A stretch of DNA of 10,032 nt, taken from the NCBI GenBank assembly GCA_030037185.1, contig JASHRR010001138.1, positions 1 through 10,032 of the forward strand. Reading direction: 5' to 3'. Origin of the DNA: Xanthobacteraceae bacterium (GTDB taxonomy: Bacteria > Pseudomonadota > Alphaproteobacteria > Rhizobiales > Xanthobacteraceae). The notes below the pieces were generated by a model. It did not search any database. It saw only the letters and a program-made list of their open reading frames with translations, and was not told where the DNA came from. The position numbers were made by a program, and so were the translations under genes. Below, piece after piece: positions 1-6,680 of the stretch. The number at the start of each line of letters is the position of its first letter. Position 1 is the stretch's first letter.

Positions 1-69
1 CTCGGAGCGGACGGGGAGAGGATACTCTCGGGCAATGTGGGGCTGCTGTTGAAATACGCCATTCCCTGA
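1..69 (+). CDS. C-terminal end of a probable amidohydrolase (partial gene)
   Basis: An open frame enters from the left edge and stops at TGA 67-69, giving 22 residues. The stretch ERILSGNVGLLLKY resembles the last helix of amidohydrolase-2 family enzymes, where a motif of the type ILGGNAxRLF precedes the C-terminus; the complete amidohydrolase at 6681-7925 has NILGGTAARLFKL in the corresponding place. The enzyme would be a cytosolic TIM-barrel, metal-dependent hydrolase or decarboxylase. Seen: the frame, the stop and the motif-like sequence. Inferred: the family. With so few residues it could also be an unrelated gene end. Its tail does not match the other two amidohydrolase-like tails in the window beyond this motif. 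Confidence 0.5.
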   Translation, partial: LGADGERILSGNVGLLLKYAIP

Positions 70-128
70 TCGGGAATATCTAATTACCACCCAAGCCTCT
101 TGAGCAGGCGTCTGGAGCTATGCGGCGC

Positions 129-563
129 TCATGGGCTCTCGTGCTTTTGCGCCCCTTCGGCCATCGCCGCCCACCGTTTCTGGAGCTTGTTGGCGCGCCA
201 CAGCCTTTGCATTCCAACTCGGACATCGACGCCAGAGTGGAGCAATTGCGGGCGTGCCCAGCGCCCAGCGGCGCTGAGGCGGCGCGACGCGCTTGCGACG
301 GGCGCCCGTATTGCAAAGGCGCGAGTACCTGGATGACCTCTTGTGGAGTGGGCTCGCCCGGTTAGCGTGTACGTCAGGTCGTGCGTATCGCGGTTCGCCA
401 TATCGACGTCGGTCTTGACGTAAGGCGCGCCGTTTGGCGTCCATTGCGAGCACACAAGGCTGCCCGGCTTCACCACGCCGTCGCGCTTCCAGGCGCGTAC
501 GTCGATCTGAGTTGCCCTGGCCTTCACAGGCGGCCTCTTTGAGGCTACCCATTGGGGGCAAAT
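129..563 (-). pseudogene. Possible decayed remnant of a small zinc-ribbon-type hypothetical protein
   Basis: The 562-bp gap 70-632 has no intact convincing gene. On the minus strand, the frame read down from about 527 (GTG; the frame stays open further upstream) begins with a protein-like stretch, IDVRAWKRDGVVKPGS, then SQWTPNG and LTYTLTG. From recall this resembles the N-terminus of a proteobacterial family of about 180 residues that starts IDVRxWxRxGxLxPG and later carries paired cysteines and a conserved PKGMHxRT segment. Past about residue 60 the frame turns into low-quality arginine-rich sequence. Another minus frame, near 110-200, contains CKGCG and PKGRKSTRAHERR, which might be the shifted C-terminal part. 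If so, at least one frameshift and loss of the central cysteines have inactivated the gene. The match is from memory and the remnant call is tentative. Confidence 0.3.
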
Positions 564-615
564 CCTTCGGATGCTATGTGCCGGCGGCGATTCGCGACGT
601 ATATCCTGGCCCGGT

Positions 616-626
616 AAGGGGAGGAC
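616..626 (+). promoter_or_regulatory. Ribosome binding site of the lipoprotein gene
   Basis: A purine-rich AAGGGGAGGA lies about 8 nt before ATG 633. Another ATG at 629 is in a different frame. The Shine-Dalgarno spacing and the signal peptide support the start at 633. Confidence 0.6.
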
Positions 627-632
627 GAATGA

Positions 633-911
633 ATGAAACCGTTCTTTAGTCTGTGCGTGTGCCTGCTGTTGACGGCCTGTCTGACGGCGGAGGAACGCAT
701 GGAGGCCGCGCGACAGCGCAACGACGCCCAGGACGACGCGGAGTGTCGGTCATCTGGGGCTAAGCCCAGTGATCCGGCCTACGTGCAGTGTCGGCAACAA
801 CGCGATGCGGCGCGTCTCGATGCGGAGCGGACGCGGTCCGATGCGGCGATGTCCGCAATCATGGCGGGGCCGTCGGGGAACTGCGTGCGCGGCAGCAATA
901 ATTGCTTCTGA
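633..911 (+). CDS. Small secreted lipoprotein, function unknown
   Basis: This 92-residue protein starts with a short signal peptide (MKPFFSLCVCLLLTAC) in which LLTAC fits a lipobox, so Cys16 would be lipidated and the protein anchored to a membrane facing the periplasm. After the lipobox it is a charged helical segment rich in Asp, Glu, Arg and Ala (about 20-50), then CRSSGAKPSDPAYVQCR, in which two cysteines 15 residues apart flank a GAKPxxxAYVxC core. Small lipoproteins with this paired-cysteine core are, from recall, common in Bradyrhizobium and relatives, where they are annotated as hypothetical. Two more cysteines lie at the C-terminus (GNCVRGSNNCF). The four periplasmic cysteines may form disulfides; that is inference. 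It stands alone, with no co-directional neighbour close by. Confidence 0.75.
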   Translation: MKPFFSLCVCLLLTACLTAEERMEAARQRNDAQDDAECRSSGAKPSDPAYVQCRQQRDAARLDAERTRSDAAMSAIMAGPSGNCVRGSNNCF

Positions 912-1133
912 TCCGCCGAGGGGTGTCTAACCGCAACCCGAAGAGCGAGGCGGGCGACGCACCGATCCCGCCGCCCAGCACCTGGTCGTATGGTGAAAAC
1001 CGGCCATGCGCGCGACCAAGCCACTCCGGCGGCAGCCCGTCAGCGGCCGGCGGGCGTTGCCCGCGATGGTGGAGCTGATGGCGATCTATCACAATGGCGA
1101 CAAGCCATCACTTTGTTTGGGTTTGCCGATATC

Positions 1134-1961
1134 CTATCGCTTGAGCCGGTAGCCCGTCTTGAAAATCCACCACACCACGGCAAGGCAAATGCCCAGGAAG
1201 ATCCCCGTCATGGCGAGGCTGATGCTCACGCTGACATCCGCGATGCCGTAAAAGCTCCAGCGGAAGCCGCTGATCAAATAGACAACCGGATTGACGAGAG
1301 CAATTTTCTGCCAGATCGGTGGCAGCACCTTGATCGAGTAGAAGCTGCCGCCGAGAAAGCTCAGCGGAGTAATGACGAGCAGCGGCACGACTTGCAGCTT
1401 CTCGAACCCGTCCGCCCAGACGCCGATGATGAAGCCGAGCAAGCTGAACGTCACCGCGGTCAGCGCCAGAAACACCACCATCCAGGCTGGGTGGTCGAGC
1501 CGTAACGGCACGAACAGCCCGGCCGTGGCCAAAATGATCAATCCCAGAATGATCGATTTGCTCGCCGCGGCGCCTACGTATCCGAGCACGATTTCGAAGG
1601 CGGATACTGGCGCCGACAAAATTTCGTAGATGGTGCCGGTAAATTTCGGAAAATAGATCCCGAACGACGCATTGGCGACGCTCTGGGTCAGCAGCATCAT
1701 CATCATCAGGCCCGGCACGATGAAGGCGCCGTAACTCACTCCCTCGATCTCGGTGATGCGCGAACCGATGGCGGCGCCGAACACCACGAAATATAGCGAT
1801 GTCGAAATCACCGGCGAGACAATGCTTTGCAGCAGTGTGCGAGCCGTGCGCGACATCTCGAAAAGGTAGATCGCCCGAATGGCCCGAACATTGACGACGC
1901 CGGCCTGCCACGCGCGCTGCGATGCCAGCCGCCCAAGAGCCTGAACCGCTCGAAAGTTCAT
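1134..1961 (-). CDS. ABC-2 type exporter permease (YadH-like)
   Basis: This 275-residue inner-membrane protein has about six hydrophobic segments (near 45-65, 77-97, 123-150, 159-182, 192-210 and 245-268) and a charged N-terminus. The stretch at about 199-235, with [29 protein letters not shown], is the conserved region of ABC-2 permeases before the last helix, and the length is typical of the half-size YadH/NodJ type. It would form the channel of an exporter driven by the ATPase encoded just upstream. The ATG overlaps the ATPase stop codon as ATGA (1958-1961), which implies translational coupling and a stoichiometric complex. The exported substrate cannot be read from the sequence; E. coli YadGH is itself poorly characterised, while relatives export polysaccharide or Nod factor. 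Confidence 0.9.
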   Translation of the reverse strand: MNFRAVQALGRLASQRAWQAGVVNVRAIRAIYLFEMSRTARTLLQSIVSPVISTSLYFVVFGAAIGSRITEIEGVSYGAFIVPGLMMMMLLTQSVANASFGIYFPKFTGTIYEILSAPVSAFEIVLGYVGAAASKSIILGLIILATAGLFVPLRLDHPAWMVVFLALTAVTFSLLGFIIGVWADGFEKLQVVPLLVITPLSFLGGSFYSIKVLPPIWQKIALVNPVVYLISGFRWSFYGIADVSVSISLAMTGIFLGICLAVVWWIFKTGYRLKR

Positions 1962-2884
1962 GATCGCGGCCTCACCAATCCGACGAAAATGTCTTCGAGC
2001 GAGCTTTCCGTGGTCTGCAGGTCGTGAAACCGGATTCCGGCTCGATCGAGGTCGGCAAGCAACGCAGTGATTTCGCTGCGCTCGCCCTTGCTGTCATAAG
2101 TGTAGATCAATTCGTCACCATCGGGCGACAGGGTGAGATCATAAGGGGCCAGCGCAGGCGGAACGGCATCGAGCCGCCGATCGAGCTGCAGCATCAACTG
2201 CTTCTTGCCGAGCTTGCGCATCAACTCGGCCTTTTGCTCGACCAGAATGATCTCGCCCTTATTGATGACGCCGATTCGATCGGCCATTTGTTCGGCCTCT
2301 TCGATGTAGTGGGTGGTGAGGATGATGGTGACGCCGGAAGCGCGCAACTCGCGCACGGTCTGCCACATGTCTTTGCGCAATTCGACGTCGACGCCTGCTG
2401 TCGGCTCATCGAGAAAGAGAATTTGCGGTTCGTGCGACAATGCCTTTGCAATCATGACGCGGCGCTTCATGCCGCCGGACAGGGTGATGATCTTGCTGTC
2501 CTTGCGGTCCCAAAGCGAAAGCTCCCTGAGCACTTTTTCGATATGGCCGGAATTGGCAGGCTTGCCGAACAGTCCGCGGCTGAACGACACCGTGTTCCAG
2601 ACGGTTTCGAACGCGTCGGTCGTCAGCTCCTGCGGAACGAGCCCGATCAGCGACCGCGCCTTGCGGTAACCCGCAATGATGTCGTGACCGCCGACCAGGG
2701 CGGTGCCGGAGCTGGGATTGACGATCCCGCAGACGATGCCGATGAGGGTCGTCTTGCCGGCGCCGTTCGGACCCAATAGCGCGAAGATTTCTCCGCGATG
2801 AATGTCAAGGCTGACATCCTTGAGCGCATGAAAGCCGGGCGCGTAGATCTTTGACAGACGGGATATCGAGATCACAGGCTGCAT
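1958..2884 (-). CDS. ABC-2 type exporter ATP-binding protein (YadG-like)
   Basis: A 308-residue cytoplasmic ATPase with all ABC motifs in order: Walker [10 protein letters not shown] (38-46), Q-loop Gln85 in VPQE, signature LSGGMKRR (135-142), Walker B ILFLDEP (155-161), D-loop AGVD (163-166) and switch His192 in TTHY. The first 230 or so residues form the nucleotide-binding domain. The remaining ~80 residues resemble the C-terminal extension of the CcmA/DrrA/YadG-type ATPases ([10 protein letters not shown] near the end). It powers the permease encoded directly downstream with a 4-nt overlap. ATG 2884 is used; only a weak AGGTG lies upstream, at a long spacing. The M28 homologue gene ends 109 bp upstream on the same strand, so co-transcription is possible but not shown. 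Confidence 0.93.
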   Translation of the reverse strand: MQPVISISRLSKIYAPGFHALKDVSLDIHRGEIFALLGPNGAGKTTLIGIVCGIVNPSSGTALVGGHDIIAGYRKARSLIGLVPQELTTDAFETVWNTVSFSRGLFGKPANSGHIEKVLRELSLWDRKDSKIITLSGGMKRRVMIAKALSHEPQILFLDEPTAGVDVELRKDMWQTVRELRASGVTIILTTHYIEEAEQMADRIGVINKGEIILVEQKAELMRKLGKKQLMLQLDRRLDAVPPALAPYDLTLSPDGDELIYTYDSKGERSEITALLADLDRAGIRFHDLQTTESSLEDIFVGLVRPRS

Positions 2885-2993
2885 GACAATGATGACACCT
2901 GGCCGGTTGACAGGCGGGATTCAAGGCGGCCGCGCTTTTTTTCAACAACAACCCTGTGCGCCCTTGCCACTCCTCACAAGAGGTCAGGCCGCT

Positions 2994-4592
2994 TTACCTC
3001 GCCGGGCGGGTCGGATCGGCGAGATCCCTCGGTGCGGCGGCGATCTCCTGTTTGGTCATGGTGTTGACGTTGTCGATGATCTTGAGAAAAGCCCGGGTTG
3101 CCGCCTCGATGCCCCAGGCCGGCACCAGGTCCGCAGTGTCGAGCGTCGTATGGTAGATGACGTGATCGATGATGTGGAAGCTCGGCGCCTTCATGTAGAT
3201 TTGCGACAGCTCGCCGCCGGGACTGACCTCGGACTTGCGGTAGGTCGCAACACCGAACTCGAGAAATGTCCGGCGCACCAGCGCCCGCAGCGCATCGCTG
3301 CCGCCCACAAACCACCGTCGTGCGCTGACTTCGTTTGCCGTCATGATGCCGGCGTCGAGGCTGTAGAGCAGTGTCTGGGAGGGATGTTCGGCGTTGACGA
3401 TCAGCGCGACCTTGCTCCAATCGTAGTTGTCGCGCACAGAGCGGATGCCCGCGGAGCCGTGGTGGTGATCCGGCGTCGTCAGAAACACCAAAGTGCGCGG
3501 CCGCTGGGCCTGCGGCACGGCGGCGTAGTGGCGGGCGATGTCGAGCATCATGGCGAGCCCGGAGGCGTTATCCATGGCGCCCTCGAAGAAGGCGTCGGTG
3601 TGCGCCATGATCAGAATCTGTTCGTCGCTCATCCCCGGCAGGACGCCCCAGATGTTGGCTGTTTTGAGGCCGCTGCGCCGCTCGGTCGCGAGCCGCAGCT
3701 GGAACGAAACCGCCCGGCCCTTCTCGAGCTGATCGCGGATCAGGTTGGCTTCATCAGGCGCAATGGTGACGGTGGGGGCCGCGGCGCCAACGGCCCCCTC
3801 GGGCTCCGACTGCGCATTGCCGGGGAATCCCATCTCGACCAGAATGATTGCCGCGCCGGCATCGTCGGCCCGCCGCACGGCGCCGCTCCAGTCGGCCGAA
3901 TGGTCTCGCCCGCCCGGCGTCGGGATCGAGTAGATCAGCACGGTCTTGCCCTTCACGTCGCGGTCCTTAAAGTCGGCCGCAGTGCCGAGGCCCACCCAGA
4001 CCACCGGCGCCACGATGCCGTTCGGCGTGGTGGAAGGCGATTCGGTGATCGGGAAAACACTTTTGAGCGCCGTGGTTCGGCCGTCGCTCGTGAACTCCGC
4101 CGTCCACGCGGTTGGGTACCACAGCGGCTTCATGGCGATCTCCTGTCGCCGCACGTCCGCGAGGCCGAGTTTGTTGAACCGGGCGATGACCCAGTCCTGG
4201 GTCATTCGATCATACGGTGTGCCGGCAATGCGTCCCCAATACTGGTTTCCGTCGTCGCGGCTTTTGCGGGAGATGGCGGTGACCTCACCCACCAGGGACT
4301 TGATTTTCAGGGCATCGACATCGGCGTAAGCTTCGGCGCCGGGCGGCAGCGGAAAACGGATGTAGTCCTCGTCCGGGAGATAAAGGTCCTTGCCGTCTTT
4401 CGGCAAGCCGAGCGTGCGGCCGAACCGCCCGGTGGGTCGCGACAGGGTGGCAAGCGCCGGCGGATTGCGCTCGGCTGCGGAGCGCTGATCTGCCTGGGCC
4501 TGGAGAACTTGCGCCGGACATGCCTGCGCCGATAGCGCGAGGAAGCCTGTTGCGGCAAGCGTGGCGGCGGCGCGACGGTGGTCGGGCTTCAT
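2994..4592 (-). CDS. Secreted M28-type metallopeptidase homologue with PA domain and altered catalytic motif
   Basis: This reads as 532 residues from ATG 4592, which has AAGGAA about 9 nt upstream; an in-frame ATG at 4610 adds six residues but separates the signal peptide from the start. Residues 1-30 look like a Sec signal peptide (basic DHRR, then a hydrophobic stretch ending SAQA), so the protein is likely periplasmic or outside the cell. Residues about 190-296 fit a protease-associated (PA) domain. The M28 fold follows: MAHTDAFFEGAMDNASG supplies the expected metal ligands His331 and Asp341, and YHTTLDT contains the late ligand His481. Where M28 enzymes have the Glu-Glu pair (general base plus metal ligand), this protein has PDHHHGSAG (374-382), apparently Asp-His. 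NAEH (Glu402) sits near the usual Asp ligand. It may be a variant hydrolase or a non-peptidase binding protein. Confidence 0.85.
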   Translation of the reverse strand: MKPDHRRAAATLAATGFLALSAQACPAQVLQAQADQRSAAERNPPALATLSRPTGRFGRTLGLPKDGKDLYLPDEDYIRFPLPPGAEAYADVDALKIKSLVGEVTAISRKSRDDGNQYWGRIAGTPYDRMTQDWVIARFNKLGLADVRRQEIAMKPLWYPTAWTAEFTSDGRTTALKSVFPITESPSTTPNGIVAPVVWVGLGTAADFKDRDVKGKTVLIYSIPTPGGRDHSADWSGAVRRADDAGAAIILVEMGFPGNAQSEPEGAVGAAAPTVTIAPDEANLIRDQLEKGRAVSFQLRLATERRSGLKTANIWGVLPGMSDEQILIMAHTDAFFEGAMDNASGLAMMLDIARHYAAVPQAQRPRTLVFLTTPDHHHGSAGIRSVRDNYDWSKVALIVNAEHPSQTLLYSLDAGIMTANEVSARRWFVGGSDALRALVRRTFLEFGVATYRKSEVSPGGELSQIYMKAPSFHIIDHVIYHTTLDTADLVPAWGIEAATRAFLKIIDNVNTMTKQEIAAAPRDLADPTRPAR

Positions 4593-4682
4593 GCTGGGCG
4601 TTCCTTCCATCCCGGGCCGCGCAACCTAGGGCGCTGCGCGGCAGGGGCTTCAGTTTGGAATACTGTTATTTGTTTGGCGCAA

Positions 4683-5600
4683 TCACGCCATGCGGTTGGT
4701 GAGCGTGCCGATGTCCTCGATCCACAGCCTGACCACGTCGCCCGGCTTGAGAAACTCCCCCCGCGCGGCGCCGACGCCGGCCGGCGTTCCGGTCAGGATC
4801 ACGTCGCCAGGCTGCAAGGTGATGCGCGAAGACAGGTGCGCAATCTGCTCGGCGAGGGTGAAGATCATGCGGCTTGTGTGGGACTCCTGCTTGATGACGT
4901 CATTGACCCACAGCTTGAGGCCAAGCTGCTGCGGATTCGGAATGTCCCGGCTCGGCACGATCCATGGCCCGAGCGGGCACGATCCGTCGAAATTCTTGTG
5001 CGCAACCCAATCAAACTTGAACGGGGCGGTGTCGGGCACGTTGGGGCGGCGTCCGAGATCGCGTGCCGAGAGATCGTTGGCGATGGCGTAGCCGGCCACA
5101 TAGGCGAGCGCTTCGGCGAGCGGCACATGTCTGGCCGCACGCCCGATCACGGCGGCGAGTTCGATCTCCCAGTCCATGCTCTTGGAAACGCCGGTGATCT
5201 CTACCGCCTCGCCGTCTGCCGCGAGCGTGCTGCGCCCGGCCTTGAGGAAGTGCCAGGGCTTTAGCCCGAGCGTATGCGGGTCGGGCTCAGGGGCGCGCCC
5301 GCTCGCGCGCGCCATCTCGGCGGCATGGTCGGCGTAGTTTGCGCCCGCGCAATAGATCGCCGACGGCCACAAGATCGGCGCCAGCAGCCTGGCAGTCGCG
5401 AGCGGCCGGCCTGCGGCGGGCGCAGCGGCGGCCTTGTCAAGGCGCTGTTGCGCCGCCGCCCAGTCCTGCAAGATGCCCAGCATGGTGCGATCGCCCGCCT
5501 GGCCGGTCAGTGTCGCGGCATCGCAGACCTCATCGCCGATCACCAGTCCCGCCCGCGGACCGTCGTCGGCCGCATATGTCACCAGCTTGTAGCTCGCCAT
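4683..5600 (-). CDS. Fumarylacetoacetate hydrolase (FAH) family protein
   Basis: This 305-residue cytosolic enzyme starts at ATG 5600, which has AAGGAGAGG about 7 nt upstream; the frame stays open to 5684, but those 28 codons lie upstream of this ribosome site. The FAH fold is clear: CAGANYADHAAEM (84-96) opens the domain, DWEIELAAVIG (143-153) holds metal ligands Glu145 and Glu147, NDLSARD (175-181) supplies Asp176, and GDVILTGTPAGVG (265-277) is the C-terminal signature. Family members hydrolyse or decarboxylate acylpyruvates and 2-hydroxy-dienoates from meta-cleavage pathways, or act as ureidoglycolate lyase or oxaloacetate decarboxylase. The exact substrate cannot be read. The gene lies 90 bp upstream of the M28 homologue on the same strand and diverges from the Rieske-amidohydrolase cassette, which may supply its substrate; that link is inference. 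Confidence 0.92.
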   Translation of the reverse strand: MASYKLVTYAADDGPRAGLVIGDEVCDAATLTGQAGDRTMLGILQDWAAAQQRLDKAAAAPAAGRPLATARLLAPILWPSAIYCAGANYADHAAEMARASGRAPEPDPHTLGLKPWHFLKAGRSTLAADGEAVEITGVSKSMDWEIELAAVIGRAARHVPLAEALAYVAGYAIANDLSARDLGRRPNVPDTAPFKFDWVAHKNFDGSCPLGPWIVPSRDIPNPQQLGLKLWVNDVIKQESHTSRMIFTLAEQIAHLSSRITLQPGDVILTGTPAGVGAARGEFLKPGDVVRLWIEDIGTLTNRMA

Positions 5601-5627
5601 GGTTGTTCCTCTCCTTGGGAGCGGCAA

Positions 5628-5639
5628 CAAACCGGTTTG
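5628..5639. promoter_or_regulatory. Perfect 12-bp palindrome, candidate operator
   Basis: CAAACCGGTTTG is a perfect 12-bp palindrome 28 bp before the FAH start, in the divergent intergenic region 5601-5856. Palindromes with a central CG in a symmetric A/T-flanked core are typical of LacI- or GntR-type operators. No regulator gene is in the window and there is one copy only, so its role as an operator is a guess. Confidence 0.25.
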
Positions 5640-5741
5640 GCACGCCGTTGGCAAGCACGGAAGACTGCTGGCGGCGTTTTTCACTGCCTCTGTCGGGACC
5701 TGCTCGGCGCGCGCGACCTCGCACCCATGCGGCGCAGGCTA

Positions 5742-5769
5742 TTGGCAATCGCCGTGCCGACTGTACTAT
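5742..5769 (+). promoter_or_regulatory. Candidate sigma-70 type promoter for the Rieske-amidohydrolase cassette
   Basis: TTGGCA (5742-5747) and TACTAT (5764-5769) are separated by 16 bp, about 90 bp before the Rieske start. TATAAA at 5767-5772 is an alternative -10. It is one of the few AT-rich spots in the divergent intergenic region. Seen as a pattern only. Confidence 0.35.
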
Positions 5770-5856
5770 AAACGCATATCCGCGTGCCGCACGTCGCCGG
5801 ACCGGCAGGGCAAAGTTTCAGCGGCCGCCAAGGCCGACCGGGAGGGAATAGTTCGA

Positions 5857-6222
5857 ATGGCTGAAAAACTTGTCGGCAAGATTGCCGAATTCAAGGACGG
5901 CGACCGCCGCATCATCTTCGTCGGCGACCACGAAATCGGTGTGTTCCGGGAAAACGGCGCTTTTTATGCTTACAGCAACTATTGCCTGCATCAGGGCGGA
6001 CCGGCTTGCGAGGGGTTGACGATCGCCAAGGTTGAAGAGCGCATTCTGCCCGATAAGACCTCCAAAGGCCTCTATTTCTCCGACACGGAACTGCACTTCG
6101 TGTGCCCTTGGCACGGCTATGAGTATGACATCAAAACCGGCGAATGCGTCTCCGACCGCAGGCTCAAGCTGCGTAAGTACGACGTGATCGAGAAGGGAGA
6201 CGAGGTTTATGTCCGCGCGTAA
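5857..6222 (+). CDS. Rieske [2Fe-2S] domain protein with lengthened cluster-loop spacing
   Basis: A 121-residue soluble protein; the start at ATG 5857 follows GGGAGGGAA with good spacing. It carries the two halves of a Rieske motif: NYCLHQGG (Cys43, His45) and VCPWHGYEYD (Cys83, His86), which would bind a [2Fe-2S] cluster through two Cys and two His. The gap from His45 to Cys83 is 37 residues, while most Rieske ferredoxins have about 15-17, so roughly 20 residues are inserted between the cluster loops (KVEERILPDKTSKGLYFSD region). The final part (LKLRKYDVIEKGDEVYV) is the usual closing beta-strands. Free-standing Rieske proteins donate electrons to oxygenases, but no oxygenase or reductase gene is here. 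The next gene overlaps by 14 nt, so the two are translated together, and the amidohydrolase follows in the same apparent operon. Confidence 0.9.
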   Translation: MAEKLVGKIAEFKDGDRRIIFVGDHEIGVFRENGAFYAYSNYCLHQGGPACEGLTIAKVEERILPDKTSKGLYFSDTELHFVCPWHGYEYDIKTGECVSDRRLKLRKYDVIEKGDEVYVRA

Positions 6223-6625
6223 GATCGCGGCGGCCAAGGTTGCGACCAAGCCGGTCGTCAAGCTCGCTCCTCAGCCCGCCAAGCGCGCCAACGCCAAAAA
6301 GGCCGCCAAACCGCCGCCCGGGAAATCGGCGCCCGGCACTATCGAAAATGTCGCGCTGGCCGCCGAGCAGCTTGCGGCCGCGGTCGAGCGCGCGCTCGCC
6401 GAGGGCCGTACCGATGCGTTGACCGCCGGTGCCGTCCAGGCGCTGATGGCGGCGGCGTGCCGCAGCTATTCGGCGCAGGTCGAAGCTGGCGGCACTTTCC
6501 CGCCGCTCGCGGCGCGCAGCCGGGTCACGTCGACCGACGTCATGATCACCGCAAGCGGCCTGTTGAAGGCCGCCAATCTCGCTGTTTTTGAGCTCGGCAT
6601 GTGGCAAAGCTGGACCGGCCGCTGA
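6209..6625 (+). CDS. Conserved-looking protein of unknown function with a basic Lys/Ala/Pro-rich N-terminus
   Basis: This 138-residue protein is not a family with a known role that I recognise. ATG 6209 lies inside the Rieske gene (14-nt overlap) and is preceded by AAGGGAGA and GAGG. Residues 1-43 are a flexible tail rich in Lys, Ala and Pro, similar in composition to histone-H1-like tails. Residues 44-92 look like two amphipathic helices (TIENVALAAEQLAAAVERAL and AGAVQALMAAACRSYSAQ), followed by GGTFPPL and a C-terminal helical part ending FELGMWQSWTGR. No transmembrane segment or metal motif is visible. Its place between a Rieske protein and an amidohydrolase suggests a partner or small subunit for one of them; that is inference. 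I recall similar proteins beside amidohydrolases in Rhizobiales but cannot verify it. Confidence 0.85.
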   Translation: MSARKIAAAKVATKPVVKLAPQPAKRANAKKAAKPPPGKSAPGTIENVALAAEQLAAAVERALAEGRTDALTAGAVQALMAAACRSYSAQVEAGGTFPPLAARSRVTSTDVMITASGLLKAANLAVFELGMWQSWTGR

Positions 6626-6680
6626 CGCCGACCGCAACCTTAAAGGCAGAAGGCAAACGAGAGCCGTTCGGGAGAAACGC

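Noticed and set aside
1050..1064. Hairpin GCGGGC-GTT-GCCCGC beyond the permease stop codon as a terminator
   Set aside because: It lies about 70 nt past the stop and no T tract follows on either strand.
2024..2779. A 251-codon + strand frame opposite the ABC ATPase gene
   Set aside because: The minus strand carries every ABC ATPase motif; this frame is its antisense shadow.
2925..2945. GGCGGCCGC followed by a T run as an intrinsic terminator
   Set aside because: It is oriented for the + strand, where no gene ends nearby, and the stem is only a short palindrome without a loop.
2883..4535. A 550-codon + strand frame opposite the M28 homologue gene
   Set aside because: It mirrors the real minus-strand gene, which has a signal peptide, PA domain and M28 motifs; the + strand translation has no recognisable family.
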